64,000 bases of DNA from JBJMQS01 sp045802605 (GTDB lineage: Bacteria; Planctomycetota; Planctomycetia; Gemmatales; Gemmataceae). Where the stretch lies: assembly GCA_045802605.1 (NCBI GenBank), contig JBJMQS010000057.1, forward strand, positions 62,001 to 126,000, written 5' to 3'. Below are positions 23,874 through 33,100 of this stretch, piece by piece (position 1 is the first letter of the stretch; every line of letters begins with the position of its first letter). Position numbers and translations under genes: made by a program. Below the pieces are notes generated by a model, which was given only the letters and a program-made list of their open reading frames with translations, was not told the origin of the DNA and ran no database searches.

Positions 23874-25352
23874 TTAATCCGCCGGTACACAGCGGCTATT
23901 CGCCCACGCGCGCAAGTCGCGAACTCGCTCGCCCATCAATACTGAGAGCGGCTGCGTCTTCTTGGCCTCGCCCAAGATGTCATCGTCAATCAATTCGCGG
24001 CCGTGGGAAAACGCTGTGTACATCCCCGCGATAATCACTTGTTCCAACTCGGCACCGCTAAAACTATCGGTGGCCTCGGCCCAGCGGTCCAATTTAAAAT
24101 TGTCGGGATCGCGTTTTCGCTTTTTCAAGTGGATCGACAGGATGTGCTTGCGCACAGACGCTGGCGGCAAATCAACAAAGAAGACCTCATCGAAGCGGCC
24201 TTTCCGCATCAACTCTGGCGGCAATGCTGCGATATTGTTCGCGGTTGCGACCATGAAAATCGGGCTGCGATGGTCCTGCATCCAAGTCAAAAGCGTGCCG
24301 AACATTCGCTGCGATAGTCCACCGTCGGCGGATTCCGCACTGGCGGATGCGAACGCCTTCTCAATTTCGTCGATCCACAGCACGGCAGGTGACATCGCTT
24401 CGGCTTGTTGCAGTGCTTCGCGGAGACGGTTCTCACTTTCACCGATGTATTTCTGATACAGAAGGCCGGGATCCATGCGCAAGAGCGGCATGTTCCAATC
24501 GGCTGCGACGACTTTCGCACAGAGACTTTTGCCGCATCCTTGCACACCCAACAGCAGGATGCCGCGCGGCGGATCGAGTCCAAAGGCGCGACCCTTGGCC
24601 GTAATGCCGCCTCGGCGCTTTGCCAGCCAAGCTTTCAGATTGGCCAGGCCGCCAACATCTTCGGGCCCCACGTTGGCAATAATCGATTCAAGGCATCCCG
24701 TCGAACGAAGCAGATTGCGCTTCGCCTCGACCACCCGGGGCAGATCCTCGGCTGAAAACTTGTCGTCGTAGTGGATCGCCATCGACACCACACGGGTGGC
24801 TTCGGTTGCAGTCAGGCCTCGCAGGGTTTGCACCAACGTGTCCATGTCCTTGCGCGTGATCGTGGCAGTCAATTCCGAGTAAGTCTCGCGCAAGATTCGC
24901 CGATACGTGTCGCGAACTAATTGTTCCAACTCGGCCGTGTCAGGCAATGGAAGCTGAATGGAAACGGCCAAGCGGCTCACGCTCTCCGGCAACGGCGCAT
25001 GATCGATCAAAATGAGATGAACTTTCTTGCTTCCATCGATGTCGCGCAACTGACGTTGAATGATTGGCTCTTTGCAATGCGGGCTCAGATCTTTCAGCAG
25101 ATATACTTCGCGCTCGTCACGGTTGTCGAGCACGATGTCCAGCGCCGCCTGCGCTTTGCCACCCTTGACAGCGGTTTCCGCATATTCGGGAACGGTTCGA
25201 ACGAGGCCGCTCGTAATCGACCACTCAAAGAGTGGATAGCCGAGTTTTTGCGCCGCTTGCCGAACGAGGACCGTGGCGCGGTCTTCTTCCAGTGTCTCGA
25301 TCGAAATGATCGGATGCCCGGCTCGTATCAGCAGCATGAGTTGATCGAGCAC
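23874..25352 (-). CDS. AAA+ ATPase, Ycf46-like
   Basis: 492 residues. The N-terminal third (LIRAGHPIISIETLEEDR) and the linker match Ycf46-type AAA proteins. The AAA+ core has Walker A in GVQGCGKSLCAK (near 270), Walker B in LWIDEIEKAF (near 324), sensor 1 in MVATANN and an arginine-finger stretch with LMRKGRFDE. There is no protease domain or membrane segment. Ycf46 relatives in cyanobacteria affect carbon dioxide use, but the function elsewhere is not established. It stands alone, convergent with mrp and 115 bases from the transketolase gene. Confidence 0.82.
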   Translation of the reverse strand: MLDQLMLLIRAGHPIISIETLEEDRATVLVRQAAQKLGYPLFEWSITSGLVRTVPEYAETAVKGGKAQAALDIVLDNRDEREVYLLKDLSPHCKEPIIQRQLRDIDGSKKVHLILIDHAPLPESVSRLAVSIQLPLPDTAELEQLVRDTYRRILRETYSELTATITRKDMDTLVQTLRGLTATEATRVVSMAIHYDDKFSAEDLPRVVEAKRNLLRSTGCLESIIANVGPEDVGGLANLKAWLAKRRGGITAKGRAFGLDPPRGILLLGVQGCGKSLCAKVVAADWNMPLLRMDPGLLYQKYIGESENRLREALQQAEAMSPAVLWIDEIEKAFASASAESADGGLSQRMFGTLLTWMQDHRSPIFMVATANNIAALPPELMRKGRFDEVFFVDLPPASVRKHILSIHLKKRKRDPDNFKLDRWAEATDSFSGAELEQVIIAGMYTAFSHGRELIDDDILGEAKKTQPLSVLMGERVRDLRAWANSRCVPAD

Positions 25353-25467
25353 GTTTTGTCCTAAGTCGAGGAAAGAGCCGATGCGACCATTCTACCGAAG
25401 GAACGCATAGTGTTAGTTTCGCTGAAACGAAATGACCGCCGCAGGGGTGAAATGAACGAAATGACAG

Positions 25468-26403
25468 CTACAGAAGTTCTCCGGCCGCCTGGACAATGGC
25501 GTCGGCAGTGAGGCCGTACTTTTCCAAAAGCTGTTCCGGTGTGCCCGACTCGGCGAAAGTGTCTCGGATGCCGACGAACCGCATCGGCACAGGTTGTTGA
25601 CGAGCCATCGACATCGCGACCGCACTTCCCAAACCGCCATGCAGTAGATGCTCTTCGGCTACCACGATACGTCCCGTATCGCGCGCGGCTGCGAGTACTG
25701 CTGCATCGTCAATCGGCTTAACCGTGTGCATGTCTAATACGCGCGCCTGGATGTTGCGGCCAGCAAGGGTTTCGGCGGCTTCCAGCGCCATGGGCACCAT
25801 GAGCCCGTTGGCGATAATGGTGAGGTTCTTGCCATCACGAAGCTGATTGGCCCGCCCGAGTTGAAACTTGCAGCCGTCTGCGTAAATGACAGGCACCTTC
25901 GGCCGGCCTGCCCTTAAGTAAGCTGGTGTCTTTAACCCTGACAGCGCTTTGACCGCCTCTCGGGTGGACGGTTCATCGCAAGGCACAACCACGGTGAAAT
26001 TTGGCAAGCTACAGGCCAAGCTCACATCTTCGATGCCCATCTGGCTCGGACCATCTTCGCCGATCGATATGCCGGCGTGAGTGCCGACGACTTTGACATC
26101 GAGGTTCGGAAAGGCCACCGACATGCGAAGCTGATCGTAGGCATTGCACATGATGAACGCGGCGAAGCTAGCGAGCCAGGCCTGCTTACCTGACGCTGCT
26201 ATGCCGGCGGCGACACCGACGAGGTTCGACTCCGCGATTCCCACTTCGATGAATCGATCCGGAAACTTCTTGCCGAAGAACTCGGTGTAGGTCGAATTGC
26301 CGACGTCGCCGTCGAGGACTACGATGTCATTTCGTTCGGCGCCAAGCGCGGCTAAGCCTTCGCCAAATGCTTCTCGAACCGCTTTCCCCATCGTCAGCTT
26401 CAT
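25468..26403 (-). CDS. Transketolase, C-terminal subunit
   Basis: 311 residues covering the pyrimidine-binding and C-terminal domains of transketolase (VLDGDVGNSTYTEFFGKKFP, HAGISIGEDGPSQMGIEDVS, then VAEEHLLHGGLGSAVA). Two-gene transketolases occur in many bacteria and archaea. Together with the gene just upstream (stop to start 16 bases) it forms the complete thiamine-diphosphate enzyme of the pentose phosphate pathway. Distinguishing it from related DXS-like or acetoin enzymes relies on the split-gene pattern. Confidence 0.85.
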   Translation of the reverse strand: MKLTMGKAVREAFGEGLAALGAERNDIVVLDGDVGNSTYTEFFGKKFPDRFIEVGIAESNLVGVAAGIAASGKQAWLASFAAFIMCNAYDQLRMSVAFPNLDVKVVGTHAGISIGEDGPSQMGIEDVSLACSLPNFTVVVPCDEPSTREAVKALSGLKTPAYLRAGRPKVPVIYADGCKFQLGRANQLRDGKNLTIIANGLMVPMALEAAETLAGRNIQARVLDMHTVKPIDDAAVLAAARDTGRIVVAEEHLLHGGLGSAVAMSMARQQPVPMRFVGIRDTFAESGTPEQLLEKYGLTADAIVQAAGELL

Positions 26404-26419
26404 GACGGATGCCTTTTGT

Positions 26420-27244
26420 CTAAGCCTGTGCGTCCACGAATGCGATGGCCTTGTCGGCTTCTTCCTTCGTCAGCGGTTTTCCGTGATGATTCGGATCATG
26501 AAGGATATCCATGATTGGATAGCCCTTTTGCGTACGAGCCACGATTGCGAACGGTTTGCCCTTCGCTTGCTTTGCCTGATCATACGCATTGAGTACGGCT
26601 TGCTGGTCTTGCCCATTAATCTCAACACCGTCCCAACCAAAGGCCTGATAGCGCGGCAAAATTGGCTTGAGATCCAACACCCTTTCCGTTGCCCCCGTTT
26701 GCTGGTAGCCGTTCTGATCGACAATTCCGACAAGGTTGTCGAGCTGGAATTTATGCGCGGCCATTGCCGCCTCCCAGACCTGACCTTCGTCCTGTTCCCC
26801 GTCACCCATCAGAACGAACACTCGTGCACCAGTTTTGTCGAGTTTGGCGGCGATCGCAGCGCCGACCCCGATTGACAAGCCTTGGCCGAGCGAGCCGGTT
26901 GACGCTTCCACCCCCTGAAGGCGTCGATAATTTGGGTGGCCTTCGAGTGGACTGCCAAGCTTGCGCAGCGTCGGAAGCATAGAGCGATCGAAGAATCCCG
27001 CGTTTGCCAATAGCGCGTAGAGCAGGGGAGCGGCGTGGCCCTTACTAAGAATGAATTTGTCGCGACCGGGCCAATGCGGGTTCTTTGGATCGAACCGCAT
27101 GTACCCGCCAAAATAGAGCGGCACCGTCAACTCGACGGCCGACATCGAACTGGTCGGGTGACCGCTGCCAGCCGCAGTGGTGCTAGTGATGATGTCCTTG
27201 CGAATTTGTTTTGCGATAGCTTTGAGCTCGGCAATCGACGCCAC
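26420..27244 (-). CDS. Transketolase, N-terminal (thiamine diphosphate-binding) subunit
   Basis: 274 residues from a GTG at 27244, preceded by GGGAGG at a good distance; the longer frame upstream is not supported. The TPP-binding signature GDGEQDEGQVWEAAMAA and the SKGHAAPLLYALLA and GSLGQGLSIGVGAA segments are those of transketolase. It is co-transcribed with the C-terminal subunit gene. Confidence 0.88.
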   Translation of the reverse strand: MASIAELKAIAKQIRKDIITSTTAAGSGHPTSSMSAVELTVPLYFGGYMRFDPKNPHWPGRDKFILSKGHAAPLLYALLANAGFFDRSMLPTLRKLGSPLEGHPNYRRLQGVEASTGSLGQGLSIGVGAAIAAKLDKTGARVFVLMGDGEQDEGQVWEAAMAAHKFQLDNLVGIVDQNGYQQTGATERVLDLKPILPRYQAFGWDGVEINGQDQQAVLNAYDQAKQAKGKPFAIVARTQKGYPIMDILHDPNHHGKPLTKEEADKAIAFVDAQA

Positions 27245-27612
27245 GGCGGTCAACCTCCCATGTCCAAGTCGGATCGGGCCAAGCTTTCGGCACCTTATTG
27301 GAATGCGTTGACGTGGCAATGCGTGGAAGGAGATTTGCGAACGTAGCAATGGAATTTGTGGCTACTTGACGCGATGAGCAACAGTGCGGGAAGCGTGAGA
27401 GAGGTTATTGGCTCCGCCGACGATCGGCCCGATGAGCAACGTCCACAGGGCCAGAATTGCAGCCGCACGAAACGTCATTGTCGTAACCAAATACATGCAG
27501 GGGCGATTCGATTTTCGAGTCTAACAAGGCAAAACGTGGCAGAAAACACGAAAAGGCATTTGTCAAAAAATTTTTGGAAAAATCCGCCGGAATTATCGGA
27601 CTCTCAAGCGGT
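27245..27612. other. Intergenic stretch between transketolase and glycerate kinase genes
   Basis: It holds only one possible small ORF (27362-27478, minus). A T-rich stretch on the minus strand (around 27563-27582) follows the glycerate kinase stop but has no strong GC hairpin. No convincing promoter was identified for the transketolase operon. Confidence 0.4.
27362..27478 (-). CDS. Possible 38-residue secreted or membrane peptide
   Basis: The ORF starts MTFRAAAILALWTLLIGPIV, a signal-peptide-like helix, and ends in a short basic tail. It lies upstream of and on the same strand as the transketolase genes. No clear ribosome-binding site. Supported only by its protein-like hydrophobic helix. 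Confidence 0.3.
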   Translation of the reverse strand: MTFRAAAILALWTLLIGPIVGGANNLSHASRTVAHRVK

Positions 27613-28941
27613 CTAGGCCTTCTGCGTCAAGATTACAGCCAGATCGGCGACGTTTGTGCCCGTCAGGCCCGTTTGGAGAAGCCCGCCGACTTGCTGAAAA
27701 AAATCATGGCTGTCATGGCGAAGGAGATACTCATCTGCTTTCAAACCTTTTTGATTCGAAGTCACCCACGTCTGCTCATCCACGATCGCACCGGCCGCAT
27801 CGGTAGGTCCATCTTCACCATCGGTCCCGGCACTCGCCAAAACCGTGCCACGCAAACCCTCCGCTCCTAGCTCAACCCCAAGTGCCAGGGCCAATGCTTG
27901 ATTTCTGCCGCCGCGTCCATGATTAACCGGAAGGCGAACTGTCGTCTCGCCACCATACAGGAGGCAGCGTGGATAATCTCGAGGTGTCTGACGAACGGTC
28001 ATCGAAATTTTTCGGGCCATCGCTGTGACCTCACCGCACAACTGGCCCGCCTGGGAGGTTAGATACCCCAATCGTTCGGCTTCGATTCGGGCGGCCACCA
28101 ATGCCGTACGGTTGTTGGCCAATATGGCATTGTGCACATGCGCTGGCAAAGTCTTAGGTGTTTCTGGTATTCGACCCGCAACGCCATCACAAAGGCGCCG
28201 CCAAACACTTTTTGGGATCTTCGTTTCGAGTTTATTAGTCTGAACTATTTCCATCGCCTGGCTAAATGTCGTCGAGTCCGCTGCTGTGGGGCCCGAGGCG
28301 ATCACATCGAGCCGATCACCGATAACATCCGAAATGATCAACGACCAGATCGAGCCGGCGCGACTTGCGGCCGCCAGTTGGCCACCCTTGATATTCGACA
28401 GATGTTTGCGGACACAGTTCAGCTCATCAATCGTAGCGCCTGACGCGATAAGTAATTTGGCGACGAGGTTCTTCTCTTCCAAGCTGATTCCCGAGGCAGG
28501 GGCCGGCAGCAATGCCGATCCACCCCCTGAGAGCAAGCTGATGACGATATCTTCTGAATCAGCGGAAGAAACCAACTCGAGCATGCGTTCGACGCCGGCA
28601 GCCGCGGCTTCCGTCGGCTCATTGCATCCCATTGGCCGGGATGGATGTAAGGTAATTTTCTGAGTCGGCCGCCATAACGCGCTGGGAATGTTTACTAGGC
28701 CAATGACACGGTTTAGGTGGTGGCTGCACTCCGCTTCCAAGCCGGCGGCCATACCCGCTGCCGCTTTGCCGCCGCCCACAACGACGATTCGAGCGGCATG
28801 TTCAATCGCCTCGCACAACTCAACATTGCGAGATATGTGGTGGAAAACCAAAGGCTCGGGACGAACGGCCTCAATCCCGGCTTGGATAATTGCGCGGGCA
28901 TGATCTCGTAAAACGGATGTGGAGTCTGTCGGCTTGCTCAC
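27613..28941 (-). CDS. gckA: Glycerate 2-kinase (MOFRL/DUF4147 family)
   Basis: 442 residues with the family's signatures: IVVVGGGKAAAGMAAGLE near the N-terminus, SLLSGGGSALLPAPASGISL, KHLSNIKGGQLAA, then the C-terminal MOFRL domain with LLYGGETTVRLP, GRGGRNQALALAL and SAGTDGEDGPTDAAGA. It phosphorylates glycerate to 2-phosphoglycerate. This serves glyoxylate/serine or sugar acid breakdown, and in methylotrophs the serine cycle. The start is 11 bases from that of the divergent ATP-grasp gene. Confidence 0.87.
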   Translation of the reverse strand: MSKPTDSTSVLRDHARAIIQAGIEAVRPEPLVFHHISRNVELCEAIEHAARIVVVGGGKAAAGMAAGLEAECSHHLNRVIGLVNIPSALWRPTQKITLHPSRPMGCNEPTEAAAAGVERMLELVSSADSEDIVISLLSGGGSALLPAPASGISLEEKNLVAKLLIASGATIDELNCVRKHLSNIKGGQLAAASRAGSIWSLIISDVIGDRLDVIASGPTAADSTTFSQAMEIVQTNKLETKIPKSVWRRLCDGVAGRIPETPKTLPAHVHNAILANNRTALVAARIEAERLGYLTSQAGQLCGEVTAMARKISMTVRQTPRDYPRCLLYGGETTVRLPVNHGRGGRNQALALALGVELGAEGLRGTVLASAGTDGEDGPTDAAGAIVDEQTWVTSNQKGLKADEYLLRHDSHDFFQQVGGLLQTGLTGTNVADLAVILTQKA

Positions 28942-28952
28942 ACCATCATTTT

Positions 28953-30071
28953 ATGGCTGGCAAAAATCTCATTGTGGTTGGCGCCAGCGTGCGGGCGGCG
29001 GCGATGTCAGCCATACGTGCAGGATTTTCGCCTTGTTGTGCCGACCTATTTGCCGATCGTGACCTCGCGACGGTGGTCCCCACGCAGCGACTCGATCGAC
29101 CTGAATACCCTCAAAATATTGGCCGGTTCTTGAAGACGGCAACTAATGGCCCCTGGTGCTACACCGGTGCCATTGAGAACGAGTTCGAGCTAGTCAATCG
29201 TTGCAGCAAGAATCGGGAGTTATGGGGCAATGCGGGGGCCATTTTGCGAAGGGTCCGCGATCCATTTTTGCTGCGTGAAGTCTTTTCCCGATCCGGAATT
29301 GCACTGCCAGAAGTCGCCACTGCCGCGGCGCCAAACGAGGGGACATGGCTGGTCAAACCGCGTCGCAGTGGTGCGGGCAGCGGAATACGCCGATGGGCGG
29401 GCGAGACTTTGCGGGCCGGAGAAATTTTGCAACGTTACATTCGCGGTGACTCGGTTAGCGCGATCTTTGTGGGATTCGACGACGTGTGTCTTTTCTTAGG
29501 ATCGACTCGGCAATTAGTTGGCGAGGCTTGGTTCCACGCACCGGAATGGCACTATTGTGGTTCAATCGGTCCCAGGAATATCTCGAAAGCTGAGCGCGAG
29601 AGCTGGCAAGTCATTGGCGACGTTTTAGCCTCTGAGTTTTCGTTGCGCGGCATCTTTGGAGTCGACGCAGTTATCGAGGACAGGCGCATTTGTCCGCTCG
29701 AAGTGAACCCACGTTACACGGCGTCGGTTGAAGTGCTTGAGCACGGGTTGAACCTCGCATCAATGGCGTTGCACGCTGCTGCCTTTGCCGGGGGAACTCG
29801 ACCAAAATTAGGGGCCGCGGCGAAGTGGATCGGTAAAGCGATTTACTTCGCACCCCAGACGCTCCAGTTCCCGGTAAGTGGCCCTTGGGATGACGATGTA
29901 TCCTTCGAGACTTGGAGAGTCCCCCGATTCGCGGATATTCCACACCCCGAAACATGGATTAACCGGGGCGAGCCGGTGTTGACCTTTTTTGCAGTGGCCG
30001 AGGACGAAAAAGGCTGTGTCAACTCCCTGACAACGGTGGCTCTGCAGCTTGATCAACTCCTCTCCCGGTAG
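28953..30071 (+). CDS. ATP-grasp domain ligase of unknown substrate
   Basis: 372 residues from the ATG at 28953. An N-terminal pre-ATP-grasp part begins KNLIVVGASVRAAAMSAIRA. The ATP-grasp core has WLVKPRRSGAGSGIR (phosphate loop), LQRYIRGDSVSAIFVG and the metal-binding ICPLEVNPRYTAS. It resembles the predicted carboligases found with tetrahydromethanopterin-linked C1 genes in methylotrophs and planctomycetes. That link is suggested by family resemblance and by the divergent glycerate kinase, and is not shown. A long C-terminal part (about residues 285-372) is unassigned. Confidence 0.72.
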   Translation: MAGKNLIVVGASVRAAAMSAIRAGFSPCCADLFADRDLATVVPTQRLDRPEYPQNIGRFLKTATNGPWCYTGAIENEFELVNRCSKNRELWGNAGAILRRVRDPFLLREVFSRSGIALPEVATAAAPNEGTWLVKPRRSGAGSGIRRWAGETLRAGEILQRYIRGDSVSAIFVGFDDVCLFLGSTRQLVGEAWFHAPEWHYCGSIGPRNISKAERESWQVIGDVLASEFSLRGIFGVDAVIEDRRICPLEVNPRYTASVEVLEHGLNLASMALHAAAFAGGTRPKLGAAAKWIGKAIYFAPQTLQFPVSGPWDDDVSFETWRVPRFADIPHPETWINRGEPVLTFFAVAEDEKGCVNSLTTVALQLDQLLSR

Positions 30072-30102
30072 TTATCGTTCCGATCGGAGTTTAGATGTTT
30101 AG

Positions 30103-30117
30103 GTGCCACTTTGGCAC
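30103..30117. promoter_or_regulatory. Dyad upstream of the kinase gene
   Basis: GTGCCA-CTT-TGGCAC, a perfect 6-bp dyad in the 125-base gap between the ATP-grasp and kinase genes. There is no T run, so a protein-binding site is more likely than a terminator. Confidence 0.3.
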
Positions 30118-30196
30118 TGGAAGGATCGCTTGACTCGTGGGATATTGAAAGCAATGAATTTGGGAGCCTTGCAATTCAGCATGAGGCGAATTCGTT

Positions 30197-33100
30197 ATGA
30201 ACCCCATGACGCTGTCGGCGAGTGATCCTCTCCGAGCGGCGGCAGATTCTTTTGTTGCACGCCTTCGCCGCGGCGAGCGGCCGACATTGGCCGAGTATAC
30301 CGAACGCTATCCTGATCAAGCCACTCGCATTCGCGAGTTCTTTCCGAAGATTCTGGCGGCCGAACGTCATGTTGGCGAAGACCAGGCTACAGGGCCGTTC
30401 GGTCCCATTGAAGATACGTCTCATATTCCTCGGTCCATCGGCGACTATCACATCGTGCGCGAGATCGGCCGGGGCGGAATGGGCATTGTCTACGAGGCCG
30501 TCCAAGCTTCATTAGGCCGTCAGGTAGCGCTGAAAATTTTGCCGAGCGGCCCATGTAGCCGCGGACCGTTCCTTGAGCGATTTCGCCGGGAAGCTCGTGC
30601 TGCGGCGCGGTTGCACCATACCAATATCGTTCCGGTTTTCGGCGTCGGCGAGCACGAGGGCATTCACTTTTATGCAATGCAGTACATCGAGGGCTTGGGT
30701 CTTGATTCAGTTCTGAAGGAAATTCGTCGCCGGCGGGGATTGATGCCCGGCACGACTGACAATGTGGCGAAGACAGTAAATCTGAATTTGACTCGCAATG
30801 ATTCGGTTGGCGTGCAGGCGGAAGATTTTGAGCTTGGGCCGGCTGCGTTATTGCCAGCTGGCACACCCGAAGACGATCTTTCCGAGCAGGCTCCCATCGG
30901 CCGCGGCAAGGAAATCGTGGAGTTGGCAGAGACACACGGCCCACGCTATTACCGCAGCATTGCACGTTTGGGAGTTCAAGCCGCGGAGGCTTTGGCTTAT
31001 GCCCATAGCCAGGGGGTACTCCACCGCGACATCAAGCCATCGAATCTCCTATTAGACCGTTACGGAATCCTCTGGATCACTGACTTCGGACTTGCGAAGG
31101 CCGAGGGCGAGGACATGACCGGCACCGGCGACATCGTCGGCACCTTGCGATACATGGCGCCCGAGCGGTTTCAGGCGAAGTCCGATGCACGGAGCGATCT
31201 CTACGCGCTCGGGATGACGCTGTATGAAATGCTTGCGCTTCGTCCCGCATTTGAAGACGAAGACCGCCTGCGTCTCGTCGAACGAATCAACCGGGAGAGA
31301 CCTGCGCCGTTGAGGTCGCTCGACCGGGGCGTCCCCCACGATTTGGAAACGATCGTTTTGAAGGCAATTCAAAAAGAAGCGCATGGCCGATACGCATCAG
31401 CGGCCGAACTTTCCGATGATTTGCGACGATTCCTTTCAGACCGACCAATCAAGGCACGTCGCGCGACATTGTGGGAGGAGTTTGGGCGCTGGTGTCGGCG
31501 CAATCCAACCATGGCGATTTTGGTTGGCATTGTGTTGAGTTTGCTCGCAGTGACCGCTTGGGCCAACGTGCAACTTCGCTCCGAGCGCGACACGGCCGTG
31601 CACCAACGTGAGTACGCCCAGCGAATGCAGGAATTTGCCGAGAAGAGTCTTTGGGCAGAAAAAAAAACCGCTGCTCAATATGTCCGTTCGGCCCGAAAGA
31701 TAGGACAGCGATTTGAGGCAATGAGGTCTTTGGCAGAGGCTCGGCACATCCATACCGATCCAGCGCTGATTTCTTCGGCTCTCGCAAGTCTTGCTCTACC
31801 AGATGTAAAAAAGGCGAATCAATGGGAACGCTGGCCTCCAGGCAGCTATTCAATCGACTTTGACGAGGATTTTTCGCGCTATGCCCGCTCGGATCGTCAT
31901 GGCGCGATTACCATCCGTCACCTAACCGACGACGACACTGAGTTGGCTCCCATACCCGCAGATGCGGAAGGCGGCCCCGCTTCAGTTCGATTTAGTCCGG
32001 GCGGAAAATACTTGGCCGTTTGGCGAGAAAATAGTGGAGAGCTTCAACTTTGGGGCTTGAATCAGAATGGACCGAGCCGGGTCATTTCAACACCCAATGC
32101 GACCGCCGTCTTTTCGCTTGGTGAGCGAGATCAATTATTTTCTTATGCCCGTCTGGACGACCAAATCCTGATACATCAGTTGCCCTCCGGACAACTAAAG
32201 GGCCAAATTCACGTTGAGTCGCGTGTCAAGGCACTCGCTCTCCGTCCCGGACGAGCAGAAATTGCCGTCGCATCCGACGACGCGGTGACATTCTTCGATA
32301 TTGAGTCTGGCGAAAAGATTTCGAGCGTCCAATTCCCTGACACAATTGAATCGATCGCTTGGCATCCCAGCGGGCGAAAATACGCGGTCGCTGCCGCTAA
32401 CGGAACAATTCACCTGGTGTCCGGCGAAAACGTCGTTTCGGGGCAGAATGGCAAAACCATCTCGCTCGATGGTCACCGCGGAGGAGCACCGCGACTAGCT
32501 TTCAACCACACAGGCGACCTACTTGTTAGTTGCGGTGCCGATCGAATGATGCGTTTTTGGGAAGGTCACACGGGTCGTCTATTGTTCACCACTCCGTCTA
32601 CGATGACGAATCCGGTTTTCAGCCGCGATGATCTCTACTTGGGGCCCGAGATCGACGATACGCGCGTCTCATTTTGGGAGGTCGCAAGCGGTAACGAATA
32701 CCGCACGTTCACGGCTCAATGGGGGACATCCAAACCGCCTATGTTACACGACGGCACTGTAAGCCCGGATTCTCAATGGTTGGCGGTTGCGACCGATGCC
32801 GGTGTGACGATTTGGGATTTCCAGACGGGCGAAGAAATGGCGACATTGCCCGGCGGCGAAACGATCGGTTGCCTCTTCATGCGTAATGGCAGCTTGCTCA
32901 CGAGCGGCGCGACAGGCGTGTTCGAGTGGCCAATTCAGGGCGCTGACAATTTGTGGCATATCGGCCCACCTAAGCAATTGGCGAATTGGCCCTGTGAACG
33001 ACTGGGCAGTAATCGTGCCGGTAACGTCATCGCAGCGGCCACGAAATCGCAGGGCGCGATGGTGCTCGACCAAGGCCGGCCAACAATACGAAACACTCTG

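Noticed and set aside
23874..25352. FtsH-type protease reading of the AAA+ gene
   Set aside because: No membrane segments and no zinc-protease motif after the AAA+ core. The N-terminal part fits Ycf46.
27541..27612. Intrinsic terminator after glycerate kinase
   Set aside because: A T-rich stretch exists on the minus strand but without a GC-rich stem.
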